Virus record (IMG/VR): IMGVR_UViG_3300036985_003763
Location: 1-53,196 of that record
DNA: 53,196 bases
Strand: one strand, 5' to 3'
From: a virus
A program made the position numbers and the translations under genes. The notes beneath the pieces were generated by a model. The model was not told the DNA's origin. It searched no databases and saw only the letters and a list, made by a program, of their open reading frames with translations. Of the stretch, positions 9,185 to 18,558 are shown in pieces; the stretch's first letter is position 1; every line of letters begins with the position of its first letter.

Positions 9185-12100
9185 TATTTACGACCTCTCG
9201 TAGTTTTCTTAATATACTCCAAAGGGTGTTTAGCCTTAGAAGGGATTTTGTTAATAGGTGCTGCGCGATTATCTTTACGGATTGCTTCACGCATTTGATC
9301 TAGTGCTGCAGCCCCTGCTTTGGTAGAACCGTTACCTAAGGCCGCCACAACGTCGGCATCGATAACATACTCACCATCACTTAATTGTGCGGCAATCAAA
9401 TCTTCTTGACCGTGACCGTCCCCATTGATATGCCCGTTCATACGTGGGCGCTCAGGTGGTGGTATTTTACCGCCTCGAGCATACGAGAACTCAGTGCCTG
9501 GTATGGTGTTCCTAGCTGATGCCCATGCTGCACCACCGTTAGCAAACGCTTGGGTAGTTGCAGTAGTTGGCGTTGTTGTTGCCGCTGGAGGTACGTAGTT
9601 CCATGGCATGAAGCCTAGGGTAGCTGGTGTTGCCGCAGGGGTTGTTGCTGGTGTAGTTGCTGGAGTAGTTGTTGCAGCAGGAGGGATGTACTGAGTACCT
9701 CGCGCTACGTTCTCTGCAAACGTACCTGTTGAAGGTGTTGGTGTAGCTGGTGTTGTAGGTGTTAGACCTGTCCAAGTATCTTTCGGTTGGTTAGCACCAG
9801 TAATAGATGGGTCATAAATACCGCCTGGGATGTCTACCAATGGATTGCTAATATTAAAGAACTGATGCTCACCACCTGCACCTGGGCGACCGTAACGAGC
9901 AAAGTCACCAGTATATAGGTTTTGAGAACGCGGTATTGCTGCGGCTGCGTTACCTTCAGTAGTTGTACCAGTACCTGTAGAGGTTGGTGTTTCGGCAGGC
10001 ATTTCATAACCTGTAGGAACGCCTAATGCTGACTTACCATCTGCATACAAGGTAGTATACGAACCATCATCATTTTTAGTAACTTTAACAGCGTAGTTTG
10101 TAGGATTGTAACGTTCCATTTGGTAGGTCGTTGTTAAACCTACGTGCGCACCTGTGTAGTTTTTAGCCGCAGCCAATACATTTTCACGACCGCCGTATTT
10201 TGCAAACTCTGATTCTGGGATACTAGCGCCAGTTTGTTCTTTAGCTAATAACTCCCAAGCATTTGCAGGTGTAATAGCTGCATACTCTTTAACACCTGGT
10301 GCGTAGGTAATATTACCTTTAGCATCTTTATAACCAGTTAAACCTGTTTTAGGGTCGGTATATAATGTATAACCTGTAGGCAATACTTGGTTAGATGAGA
10401 TTACTGTAGTGCCTTTTAGGGTGCCAGAGTACACATTGTTTGCTACGGCATTAGCATTCTCAATACCACCAACTGCTTGTATGATTGCCTTGTTATCCGC
10501 TGATAAAGAATTAGGATCTTTAAAATAAGCGGCTGCAGCATTGGCAACGTCGGTTGCTGTGTATGCGCTTTTTGCAGCGGTTCCTGCTTGAGAAGCTGTG
10601 TAAGCACTCTCACCAGCAGAAGCATTTTTAAACTTCTCTACTTCAGAAATGGAGATAACACCATCGAGTAATAATTGGCTGCCCCAATATTTTTTTTCGT
10701 CTTCTGTAGGGTCACGACCTAGGAAAGTTTTATAGAGGGTGCCTACATCTTTAAATGTAGATGATGACGTACCTTGGCTTTGTAATAGAGTTTCGCGTGA
10801 TTTAGCATTCGCTAAAGTTTCAGTGGCTTTAGCAGCCGCATCAGCAGGCAACGCACCGCCATACGAAGCAATTAGCGTCTGTAATTCATCATCCGTCATG
10901 GTAGCTGTAATCTTACCAAGCAAATCAGCACGATTATTTATTGTACTTATACCTGTTGAACGGTCTGAATTTAAGTCGGATAAAAGCGATGTTTTAATAT
11001 TAGCTGGTAAGTTAGCCGCGCCGTATTTTTTAATAACAGCATCAATCTCAGCTGGTGTAGACGCACTGGTAATTTCGGTTAACGCTTGTGTGTAGTTGGC
11101 TTCTTTGACTAAATTTGTTAGTTTTGTAATAGCGTCTTTAGGAAGATTTGCAGTACCTACGGTATTGGCCAAATTTTTAACATTGGTACCTGCTGCAACT
11201 TGGGTAGTTAAAGACTCTAAGTTAAGAGGTTTTACAATCTCGGTTAACTTAGTAACTGCGTCTGATGGGAGTAAAAGACCACTATCTTTTACCAAGGATT
11301 TAACATTTGTCCCAGCCACAACATTATCAGATAAAGAATTTAAGTTAACTGTCTTTGCTGTATTAAGTAATGCTGTACTTGCGCCAGAGGGGAGTGAAGA
11401 GGCTGGTACTGTCCTATATAAGGCAGTAACGGCTGCTTGCGTCATACCAGGCGTAATTTGATCTTTTAGATTTTCTAAGTTTGCTGTTTTTTGCGCTGTA
11501 GTAAGCTTTACTGTGCCACCGGTAGCGTAGTTTTGAACTAACCCACCGTTTGCGTAGTTGTGTATTAACCCACCGTGCATTGCCGCTTTAACTGGTGTTG
11601 TTGGTGCTGCTGGGGGAGGTATGAATGTACCAGTAGCGTCTGTACGCATACGGTCAATAGGCTTGATGTTATTGATTGGGCTGTATAGGTCAACCATTTG
11701 GCCGTTGATTTTAACTGGCTTGTGCAAAATATCGTACATTGCTTTGTACTGTTCAGCCGCTGACTCGCCCGCTGATTTTTCTTTAGCACCGTTAGCTTGT
11801 AAGAACGCAGCAAGGCCACCCGCACCAGCAAGCACTTTTGACCAGTTGTTACCAGCCATCAACCAATCTAGCGCACCGCTTGCAAGGGAGCCTAAATCAA
11901 AAGACCCCGCTGCTTTTTGTACGATATCGGTAACGCTTGTTGGTTTAGCTGTAGCTTCAAACCCAAAGTTGGGGGTATACGTAGCTACAGAGGCATCTGA
12001 ACCGCCTGAACCGCTGTAGTTTGTACCTATTGAAGTATTTGTGGGAGTGTACCCATTTGTAGAACCGCCGTAATCAGCAGGATTACCACCCCAGTCGTTC

Positions 12101-12186
12101 CAGTCAAAGGTGTTATCTGGTAGGGGGTCATAGGACACTGTTTGTCCTGTGTCAGAATCGTAATACGTGTAATCGCTATCAGCCAT
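9184..12186 (-). CDS. large modular virion protein with ~42-aa repeats and DUF4214-like segment
   Basis: A 1000-aa protein in clear modules: an acidic Asp/Tyr/Gly-rich N terminus; Gly-rich NYANGGLVQNYATGG (about 205-222); about five degenerate repeats of 41-45 residues (about 230-470) with recurring LT..VAAGTNVK and LP.DA.TKL; a DUF4214-like segment (LYKTFLGRDPTEDEKKYW, about 482-500); Thr/Pro/Ala linkers (about 800-885); and a conserved-looking C-terminal domain (GDGHGQEDLIAAQLSDGEYV onward, about 910-965). The C-terminal domain recurs in large structural proteins of aquatic podoviruses. A tail or ejection-channel component is the best guess; no enzyme motif is seen. A TAATG overlap couples it to the next gene. 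Confidence 0.75.
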   Translation of the reverse strand: MADSDYTYYDSDTGQTVSYDPLPDNTFDWNDWGGNPADYGGSTNGYTPTNTSIGTNYSGSGGSDASVATYTPNFGFEATAKPTSVTDIVQKAAGSFDLGSLASGALDWLMAGNNWSKVLAGAGGLAAFLQANGAKEKSAGESAAEQYKAMYDILHKPVKINGQMVDLYSPINNIKPIDRMRTDATGTFIPPPAAPTTPVKAAMHGGLIHNYANGGLVQNYATGGTVKLTTAQKTANLENLKDQITPGMTQAAVTALYRTVPASSLPSGASTALLNTAKTVNLNSLSDNVVAGTNVKSLVKDSGLLLPSDAVTKLTEIVKPLNLESLTTQVAAGTNVKNLANTVGTANLPKDAITKLTNLVKEANYTQALTEITSASTPAEIDAVIKKYGAANLPANIKTSLLSDLNSDRSTGISTINNRADLLGKITATMTDDELQTLIASYGGALPADAAAKATETLANAKSRETLLQSQGTSSSTFKDVGTLYKTFLGRDPTEDEKKYWGSQLLLDGVISISEVEKFKNASAGESAYTASQAGTAAKSAYTATDVANAAAAYFKDPNSLSADNKAIIQAVGGIENANAVANNVYSGTLKGTTVISSNQVLPTGYTLYTDPKTGLTGYKDAKGNITYAPGVKEYAAITPANAWELLAKEQTGASIPESEFAKYGGRENVLAAAKNYTGAHVGLTTTYQMERYNPTNYAVKVTKNDDGSYTTLYADGKSALGVPTGYEMPAETPTSTGTGTTTEGNAAAAIPRSQNLYTGDFARYGRPGAGGEHQFFNISNPLVDIPGGIYDPSITGANQPKDTWTGLTPTTPATPTPSTGTFAENVARGTQYIPPAATTTPATTPATTPAATPATLGFMPWNYVPPAATTTPTTATTQAFANGGAAWASARNTIPGTEFSYARGGKIPPPERPRMNGHINGDGHGQEDLIAAQLSDGEYVIDADVVAALGNGSTKAGAAALDQMREAIRKDNRAAPINKIPSKAKHPLEYIKKTTRGRK

Positions 12187-12199
12187 TGCTTTGAATCCT

Positions 12200-13963
12200 T
12201 TATGATCTTACGTCGCCAGCTTCTAAATGCAGAAGCACCTTACCCATTTCGTAATGACCGCCCTGAACATTGGATTCAAACCGCAGACGTATCTCACGTC
12301 TTTGTTCACGCATGTCTATTTTATCTGTATTTGCAGTAAATGTATAGGGGGCACTCGTTGTGTACGTCCCTTGCGCAAATTCATAACCATTTACAGTTAC
12401 TTGCATATTGCCTTCTAATATAAAGTCAGGCTCAATACGCGTCAAGCGAGTCCAACGGTTAACACCTTGTAAAGACTCACCTGTTGCACCACCAGTTGGT
12501 AGGCCAAAATCACTTGTCTCAAAGTATGACGGAATTGCTTCTTGCAAATTACCCGAAATCTTATCATAACCTGTCTCATGAATCCACAAGGTGTAGGTAC
12601 CAGACTCTTCTGGCTCCGTACTTGTCATCACAGGATAGCGGAATACTTGTGAATAGTACCCTGCACTACGGTCTAAAGCGGTATCATACCATGTTTGTGA
12701 ACGTATATTGTAAATCACTGCTTGATTACATTCCGTTGCATCACCTGATGGGTAGAACCACCATACTTCACCAAAGCGAGGCACTTTCATGGCCCATATC
12801 TTTTGTTTCTGATCGTAGTTCAAATTATCAAAGAAGTAGTTCTGATTCATGTCGTTCGGAAGCTCTTTAACTGAGCCATCGAACATCATGAAACGGTCAA
12901 TACCAATCCAAAAGAAAGTACCATCATACTCAATGACGCTGTTAGACGCCAAAATTGACGACTGCGCTGACAAAGTATCAAACTTAAATATAGCATTACC
13001 GCCTACCCAATACATGCGCAACACGGAGTCCAATGACCAGAACATTGCCGCTGGCGCCTGGCCTTGACCACGTATTGGTAGACCTTTAACAATCTTAGCA
13101 CCTGTAACCCGCGCAGCACCAGAATCACCTGAGTAGAAGTTCAACGGCTCGTTAGCGTTTGACCACTTGATGTTACCATCCGCACCATACAAAATAAGGT
13201 AAGGCGCTGTAGCCACCACACCACCGGAGACAGATTGCCCAATGGCTTCTAAAGGTGTGTTTGTAGATATATCACCAATGTACACAGGTGTATTAGTAGC
13301 ATCATCAATGTTAACTAAGTTGTTAGCACGGTGCGCAATGATGATGGTCTTGTTACTGTTGGCTGCCGCATCGTACATACTGTCTATTTGCCATAGCGAC
13401 GTAGGGTTGTCCGCCATGGTTGTGGATGTGTAAGTGCCTGACGTACCTGTTGCAATAGTCGTGCCTGCCGCAGTAAAGGTTAACGCTTCTGCCGCACTGA
13501 ACGTACCTGTTACGTAGCAAAGTGTTAAGGTTAGCGTTGGTGCTGTGCCTGCCACGTTAGCCACAACACCTGTTGCGAGCGAGGTTGTGCCAGTTACTAA
13601 GTAGTTTACCTCAACTGGACCCACGACCTCTGTGATGGCAGTAGTAGTAAGTATGCGTGTTACTGGCGTACGGTTTGTCACCACCGCACCCACACCGTTT
13701 TGGTCTACGTTTGTAACCTGTATGCTGCTTGACGAGAACGTGAAAATACTGTTGAACGACTGCTTACCCCACACGTACACAGCGCGGATAGGGCCAATCA
13801 AGGTTTGCACAATGGCTTTGTAACCACCCATTTTCTTAGGGCGGCCACGCTGGAAGCGCACGTGTTGACCATCGTTAAAGTAGTTAGCGTCTAGACTAGT
13901 ACCGTCGCGTTGAATGCCCGCTTTGGTGCTAAACTGGTAGACATATTTTTCTTCATTCGCCAT
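12200..13963 (-). CDS. tail / DNA-stabilisation-like structural protein
   Basis: A 587-aa protein, predominantly beta-rich, starting MANEEKYVYQFSTKAG. The early segment FNDGQHVRFQRGRPKKMGGY (about 30-49) is the signature of phage tail/stabilisation proteins that begin with an R..RGRP..GG loop, as in P22 gp10-like families. The ATG at 13963 is preferred over an upstream in-frame TTG (13978), because it makes the TAATG overlap with the previous stop that recurs in this operon. It probably forms part of the tail tube, nozzle or needle assembly. The family link is from motif memory, not a search. Confidence 0.78.
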   Translation of the reverse strand: MANEEKYVYQFSTKAGIQRDGTSLDANYFNDGQHVRFQRGRPKKMGGYKAIVQTLIGPIRAVYVWGKQSFNSIFTFSSSSIQVTNVDQNGVGAVVTNRTPVTRILTTTAITEVVGPVEVNYLVTGTTSLATGVVANVAGTAPTLTLTLCYVTGTFSAAEALTFTAAGTTIATGTSGTYTSTTMADNPTSLWQIDSMYDAAANSNKTIIIAHRANNLVNIDDATNTPVYIGDISTNTPLEAIGQSVSGGVVATAPYLILYGADGNIKWSNANEPLNFYSGDSGAARVTGAKIVKGLPIRGQGQAPAAMFWSLDSVLRMYWVGGNAIFKFDTLSAQSSILASNSVIEYDGTFFWIGIDRFMMFDGSVKELPNDMNQNYFFDNLNYDQKQKIWAMKVPRFGEVWWFYPSGDATECNQAVIYNIRSQTWYDTALDRSAGYYSQVFRYPVMTSTEPEESGTYTLWIHETGYDKISGNLQEAIPSYFETSDFGLPTGGATGESLQGVNRWTRLTRIEPDFILEGNMQVTVNGYEFAQGTYTTSAPYTFTANTDKIDMREQRREIRLRFESNVQGGHYEMGKVLLHLEAGDVRS

Positions 13964-15924
13964 TATGCAGGTACCCAAACGCCGTTAGTGTATGTGTATT
14001 CTACTCCGCCAGCCATTTTAGTAGCGCCTTCTTTTGCTGGTGTTGTAGTTGATGTAGTTGTTGTAGGCCTTGGTTGTTGAGACCCGCCTGATGACCCAAT
14101 GTCGAACGGTAGTATATTACCGCCTTGCGCTGTACGGGCTAGGGCATTAGCAGTTTGTGATGTGATGAACTTACGCAAGTCTGGGTTCGTTACCACGCCA
14201 CGTAATTGCGCATCAATTGCACTTGAAACCAACGGCATACTGCCACCAGCCAACATCGCGCCCCACACATTACCACCGTTCACGCCTGCATTAACGCCAC
14301 TGATACCCGCGTTCACCGCAGTGTTCGACAACATTTGAGCAAAGTTGGAAGGCGTCATGTTAAATTTAGCAGCCATGTCCGCAAGCTCGGTCGGGAAGTT
14401 GTTCATTAACGATTCGCCTAGGCTGTTCGTAATTTGACCAGTTAGACCTGTTGCACCAGCCATACCGGTGATACCACCAACAATATTGCCTTCAGAGAAT
14501 GAGTTCAGTGCACTTAACACGCGAGCAGTCGTACCAATTGGGCCAGGTATGAACGACGCTATTTGCGCAATCTTGCCCAACGTACCACCTAGGAAGCCTG
14601 AGTCTTTCTCAAGCGCACCCTTATAAACCTTACCTGCGTCGTAGCCCAAGTCTTCAGGGTTTACACCCGCATTGACAGCCTGGTTGTAGCGAGTTAACGC
14701 TGCGTTTGGTGCGTAGGAGTAGCCTTTAGGTACTGCTAACTTCTGTGACTTGAACAGGTCGTAGTAGCTACCACCGGATTTATCAATTTGATCTTGCGTG
14801 TACTTAGTTGGGTCTAACCATGGTTTTAGTAAGTCAGATTGCGCATTGTATGCACTGGCTGCGGCAGATATCTGTTCAGGCGTGGCATTTAGCGCAGTAA
14901 CGCCAGACGGTAAGAAGTCTTCCCAGCCTGTGTATTTGTAAGCATTGGCTTTCATGCCAGATGTCTTGTAGCTGCCCAATTGCTCAGGGCGCCCATGAAG
15001 TGCGAAGTACTCAGCGCTAAGTGCTGGGTTCTCACCTAACTGGGCATTGAGATTGTCAAAATACGTGTTACCGTCTGCGTCTTTCTTACCTTTAAGACCT
15101 GACCACTTTTGAACACCGGTGGTTACGTCTTTACCCCATGGGGAGGCTGTGACGTCTTGCCAGTTAGCACTGACAGGATCGTAATATTGGTTCAACGCAC
15201 GTTGCAACTGCGTGTCTTTGGATATGATGTCGTCTACGTCAACGTTGTACTTTTCCGCAATTTGTTGCAGTATCTTTTGCTCATCGGTACCGCCATAAGC
15301 TTCCAATGGGGACAAGCCCATGACACCGATGTCAGGTAGGCCATACTTCTTACCTTTTTCGTTTGTAAGACCCGCATTATTTAGCAACGCAACATCTAAG
15401 TTTGTGTTGTTAAGCGACGTGGTGCCGCCCATGATGTTGGAGGAGTACAACTTGCTGTTAATCTTTTTACGGGCTTCGTCAATAATCTGATTCCAACCCT
15501 CATCCGCAAAGGCAATTGGGCTGCCTACTGCACCTTTCTTGTTTGGGTCAACGTATAGCGGAGCAGATCCGTCTGTTGGGTTAGGGCCGTATACGCCGCC
15601 TATCCCACCCATACCACCAATACCATTACTAGTAGCTGCGGCTGAGCCGTATCCTATGAAAGGGCCACCTAAGGTATTACCTGAACGAGCCCCGTACATC
15701 GTACTAAGCACTTTGTTGTAGTCCACGCCGCCACGGTAAGTGAACGGTGAGTAGTCCATAGTGTTAGGAATCGTGCGGTCTAACGTTGTCCACGCACTTA
15801 TTTTGGTAGGGTTGGTTACTGTAGGCGTTGCGGTATCTGCAGTAGTAGTGCTCGCAGAAGTATCTGCTTCAACAGTGTCTACTGGGACGTTAATACCTTG
15901 TGCATTTCTAACGAATACTGTCAT
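13963..15924 (-). CDS. large structural protein, unknown specific role
   Basis: A 653-aa protein with a Thr/Ala-rich N terminus, a Gly-rich stretch (GIGGMGGIGGVYG, about 104-116), a mixed central region with several Tyr/Asp-rich segments, an Ala/Gly-rich hydrophobic part (about 480-560) and a short C-terminal beta motif (GGVEYTYTNGVWVPA) common as an end cap in phage tail proteins. It sits between two evident tail proteins and is coupled to the gene after it. An ejected virion protein or tail component is likely. Five heptad units occur at 15000-15034 in its coding sequence. Confidence 0.72.
   Translation of the reverse strand: MTVFVRNAQGINVPVDTVEADTSASTTTADTATPTVTNPTKISAWTTLDRTIPNTMDYSPFTYRGGVDYNKVLSTMYGARSGNTLGGPFIGYGSAAATSNGIGGMGGIGGVYGPNPTDGSAPLYVDPNKKGAVGSPIAFADEGWNQIIDEARKKINSKLYSSNIMGGTTSLNNTNLDVALLNNAGLTNEKGKKYGLPDIGVMGLSPLEAYGGTDEQKILQQIAEKYNVDVDDIISKDTQLQRALNQYYDPVSANWQDVTASPWGKDVTTGVQKWSGLKGKKDADGNTYFDNLNAQLGENPALSAEYFALHGRPEQLGSYKTSGMKANAYKYTGWEDFLPSGVTALNATPEQISAAASAYNAQSDLLKPWLDPTKYTQDQIDKSGGSYYDLFKSQKLAVPKGYSYAPNAALTRYNQAVNAGVNPEDLGYDAGKVYKGALEKDSGFLGGTLGKIAQIASFIPGPIGTTARVLSALNSFSEGNIVGGITGMAGATGLTGQITNSLGESLMNNFPTELADMAAKFNMTPSNFAQMLSNTAVNAGISGVNAGVNGGNVWGAMLAGGSMPLVSSAIDAQLRGVVTNPDLRKFITSQTANALARTAQGGNILPFDIGSSGGSQQPRPTTTTSTTTPAKEGATKMAGGVEYTYTNGVWVPA
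15000..15034. repeat. five-unit heptad run inside the 653-aa gene
   Basis: Consecutive units GTGCGAA (15000), GTACTCA (15007), GCGCTAA (15014), GTGCTGG (15021) and GTTCTCA (15028) fit GNNC+NNN in perfect 7-nt phase and share words with the arrays at 43.6-45.7 kb. The run is in coding sequence and short, but the exact phase and vocabulary make it notable. Confidence 0.5.
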
Positions 15925-15925
15925 A

Positions 15926-17158
15926 TTATTGTGTTAAATCGTAAAAGGAGAGTGACGCTACTGCATCACCAGTTGTTGATCCTGACACCGTTCTAATTTG
16001 AATAGTATAGACATCGCTTACACCTGCTAATGAAGCCCCTATTTGTAAATCCCAGTTGTAGCCTGTTGGCGCTACTAAATTACCCACACCGCCACTACCG
16101 CTTGTTGTTACATAATCCGTTTGCACAATCGTACCGCCTGTTATTGCTGTGGCGGCTACGTCAAATTCTACAATATTATCTGTTGGTACTGTAGACCATG
16201 AAGCGCCTGTTAACGTAGCGTTCTTAACTAGCGCTACTTCGTAGTTTTGATTTGTTGTTGGCAACACTTGCAATCTGTTTGGTAAGACTACCGCACCTAA
16301 AGCAGTTGACTTGAGACGGATAGATACTAAAGGTAAAAAGGTTGTGCCAATTGTACCTAAAAGAGTTGTGCGGCGAGCAACGTGATCAACTGATGATTGC
16401 TCGTAGCCACCTTCGGAGATGACGGTAGAACATGTCTGCTTTAATGATGAGCTTGAGGCGGTTGCGCCTGTGTTAGTAATTTCAAGACGTAGCGGTAAAA
16501 TGGCTGTCGTCATGTAGACAGTCGTTAGAATGTTAGCGGTGTAGAAAACATTGCACACAATGAATTGACCGTTGATAATGAAGCCACAACGTACGTTACC
16601 CATACCTAACCATTCAAAGTCCATCCACATAATTTGATCTTTAGTCAAATCAAGTGTAAGACCGCTTGGACCTGCGCCGTTTAGTTTATCCACGTTCCAC
16701 GCACTTTGCGCTGCGAACCGTGCGTCGCTTACGGAACCACTGGTTGATGTGCGCAATACAAAGCGAGGCTCAGTAGTACCATTAAGCTCTAGGAAGACGC
16801 CGTTGGCAGTACCAAAGTAACCTACGCGTTGACGTAAGTTTGCCTTAGGTGCGTTCATGACAAACGTAGACATTACCAGTAAACTTTTGCCTGGTTGATA
16901 CGCAAATGAGCGGAAAGTCTGGCGCACAACTTCTGAGCCGCTGGCAGCGGTAACATCTAAGCTTACAGATGACTCGTTGGGAAGGTAAGTAGTTGCACCG
17001 CCTGAAGCAGTACTGGTGTCGAACTGATTGTCAATACCGTAGCGGTTTTGACTGTCGAACATGGTGTATGGATTGCCTACGCGTAGACGACCAAAAGCAT
17101 CAAGGCTAGTATTAGTAACACTGTTGCTAAATGTAATCTGTCCTGGCACGTAACTCAT
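15926..17158 (-). CDS. conserved virion protein (DAFGRLRV family)
   Basis: A 410-aa beta-rich protein that begins with the hallmark AFGRLRVGNPYTMFDSQ (about 21-37 from the chosen start) shared by a widespread family of phage structural proteins found from podoviruses to large myoviruses, usually annotated only as structural or virion-surface protein. Start choice: ATG at 17158 makes an ATGA overlap with the preceding gene and lies 11-12 nt after GGAGGA, whereas the upstream ATG at 17170 directly abuts that ribosome site. It lies between a small beta protein and the 653-aa protein. Confidence 0.8.
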   Translation of the reverse strand: MSYVPGQITFSNSVTNTSLDAFGRLRVGNPYTMFDSQNRYGIDNQFDTSTASGGATTYLPNESSVSLDVTAASGSEVVRQTFRSFAYQPGKSLLVMSTFVMNAPKANLRQRVGYFGTANGVFLELNGTTEPRFVLRTSTSGSVSDARFAAQSAWNVDKLNGAGPSGLTLDLTKDQIMWMDFEWLGMGNVRCGFIINGQFIVCNVFYTANILTTVYMTTAILPLRLEITNTGATASSSSLKQTCSTVISEGGYEQSSVDHVARRTTLLGTIGTTFLPLVSIRLKSTALGAVVLPNRLQVLPTTNQNYEVALVKNATLTGASWSTVPTDNIVEFDVAATAITGGTIVQTDYVTTSGSGGVGNLVAPTGYNWDLQIGASLAGVSDVYTIQIRTVSGSTTGDAVASLSFYDLTQ

Positions 17159-17529
17159 ATTAAAATCCATCCTCCGGCAATAGCCTTAAATCTGAGGGCA
17201 GTCCATTGCTCGTAGACTATCACAGAAGTATCACCCACCAGAGTGTCCGTGCCTGTGGGTAGTATTATAATATAATTTCCGTTAAACAGCTTAATTACTT
17301 CAACCTCGTTGCCGTTTTTTGCGGGTGGCAGCGTGACTGTACAAATACCGTTGCACAGTATGTAGTCGTCGTCTTCTGTGACAATGTAAGTGCTGTTAGT
17401 TGGGTATACCTGTTTAGCAATAGCCTGCAAGCCATTGAGCGTATCGTGATTAGGGATACGGTCTGATGAATGGTAATGAAGCGGACAGTCCGCTCCATTT
17501 AACATTAAGGCTTCTTGTTGGGGTAACAT
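17155..17529 (-). CDS. small beta-rich virion-associated protein
   Basis: A 124-aa protein with alternating beta strands (DDYILCNGICTVTLP, VEVIKLFNGNYIIILP, ALRFKAIAGGWILI), resembling the small C-terminal sandwich domains of tail-fibre and decoration proteins. Its first codon overlaps the lysozyme stop by one base (TAATG) and its stop overlaps the next ATG. A fibre-tip or decoration role is possible but unproven. Confidence 0.72.
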   Translation of the reverse strand: MLPQQEALMLNGADCPLHYHSSDRIPNHDTLNGLQAIAKQVYPTNSTYIVTEDDDYILCNGICTVTLPPAKNGNEVEVIKLFNGNYIIILPTGTDTLVGDTSVIVYEQWTALRFKAIAGGWILI

Positions 17530-18026
17530 TAAGTTTCTTTTCTAAATAAAGCCGCTTCGTCTTTACGGCGATTGTCTAGCCCTTTTAGGACTTTACCACC
17601 CGCTTTATTATACTTGAGAAGGCTCGTAATAGCACCCTCTTTATCCCCGCGCAAAAGCGCCTGACGGAGGGTTGACCGCTGAAATGTACCAAGACCAAGA
17701 TTAAAGCAGAAGCTAAGAATAGCATCGTATTCATTCTGTGAAAGTCGTATAGGTAGGAAACGTTCAAGCCCTCTTTCAAATCGGGCGACATCCTTAGCCA
17801 GTAATTTGTCAACTTCTTCCTCACTCCATTTACGGTTGTCTTCAGGTTTTAGTGGCCAAGCTTTACGCCTAGCCATGCCTTCTATGCTTGAGGGTATCTT
17901 TGCTTGCTCTGGGTACATCACGCTACCCACACCAATTGTCCAAAGCCTTGCGGGGCATTGGTACGGTTTGTATCGGCAACCTTCATGATGATGCAACATT
18001 TTAAATAATTCTTTACTTGCTTTCAT
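17529..18026 (-). CDS. endolysin, GH24 phage lysozyme with Glu-Cys-Thr triad
   Basis: A 165-aa T4/P1-type lysozyme that hydrolyses the MurNAc-GlcNAc bond of peptidoglycan at lysis. The catalytic signature Glu-8aa-Cys-5aa-Thr is seen at E15, C24 and T30 (HHEGCRYKPYQC then TIGVGS); the usual Asp is replaced by Cys, a variant also known in P1 Lyz-like enzymes. The C-terminal half has FCFNLGLGTFQRSTLRQAL and GLDNRR, typical of the family. The ATG at 18026 has AGGTG about 9 nt upstream and overlaps the preceding endonuclease by 14 nt. An upstream in-frame GTG (18074) would add a short hydrophobic N terminus but lies deep in the endonuclease gene. No signal peptide is visible from the chosen start, so holin release is expected. 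Confidence 0.92.
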   Translation of the reverse strand: MKASKELFKMLHHHEGCRYKPYQCPARLWTIGVGSVMYPEQAKIPSSIEGMARRKAWPLKPEDNRKWSEEEVDKLLAKDVARFERGLERFLPIRLSQNEYDAILSFCFNLGLGTFQRSTLRQALLRGDKEGAITSLLKYNKAGGKVLKGLDNRRKDEAALFRKET

Positions 18027-18558
18027 TTTTTTTACACCTATCAAAATGCCATAAATGCATTGAGCCAGCGCCACCTTGTTTGTTGCAATGAGGACAAGTT
18101 ACTAGTGGTCGTTTTTTACCAACAGCATATAAGTGTGGTTTGCCTTTGGCTGCTATTGATAATTTTGCTTTATGCTCTTCACTAAAGGTTATATTTTTAC
18201 CGTACATTGGATTTTTATTTCCAAGTTTAGCTTTAGATATATTTTCGCAATATTCTTTACTTCTTATTTTACCTTTTGGACTAGGTGGTATTCCACCACC
18301 TTTAGCTATATTCCATCCAATATTTGCAGCAGGTCTTAACTCTTCTTCTATAAAACAAGCAAACTCTTTATCTATGTTTGATATAAGAATATCACATACA
18401 ATTAAGTCTTTATACTTTTTAAAGGCATTTTGTAAATGTTGATTTGTTTTACTGCGTTGCCAATGATGCTGCTCAAATCTAAGCGCAGGATTTTTTGAAA
18501 TACCAATATATCCAGTTTTTAAATCTTTATTTATGTTTATATGATAAACGCTATACAT
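18013..18558 (-). CDS. GIY-YIG homing endonuclease with NUMOD3 motif
   Basis: A 181-aa free-standing endonuclease. The GIY-YIG core is MYSVYHI then TGYIGIS (residues 1-20), followed by helical ALRFEQHHW and the catalytic-Glu region FIEEELRP (about 69-76). NUMOD3-like DNA-binding repeats follow (GNKNPMYGK, about 113-121), then a C-terminal CPHCNKQGG and HFDRCKK zinc-finger-like end. The gene is AT-rich compared with its neighbours and splits holin from lysozyme, overlapping the lysozyme start by 14 nt and beginning on the last base of the holin gene. It is probably a selfish insertion in the lysis cluster. Confidence 0.92.
   Translation of the reverse strand: MYSVYHININKDLKTGYIGISKNPALRFEQHHWQRSKTNQHLQNAFKKYKDLIVCDILISNIDKEFACFIEEELRPAANIGWNIAKGGGIPPSPKGKIRSKEYCENISKAKLGNKNPMYGKNITFSEEHKAKLSIAAKGKPHLYAVGKKRPLVTCPHCNKQGGAGSMHLWHFDRCKKNESK

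Noticed and set aside
18026-18074. GTG start of lysozyme giving a hydrophobic signal-anchor
   Set aside because: It lies 62 nt inside the endonuclease gene, and the ATG at 18026 has a better ribosome site; kept only as a possibility.
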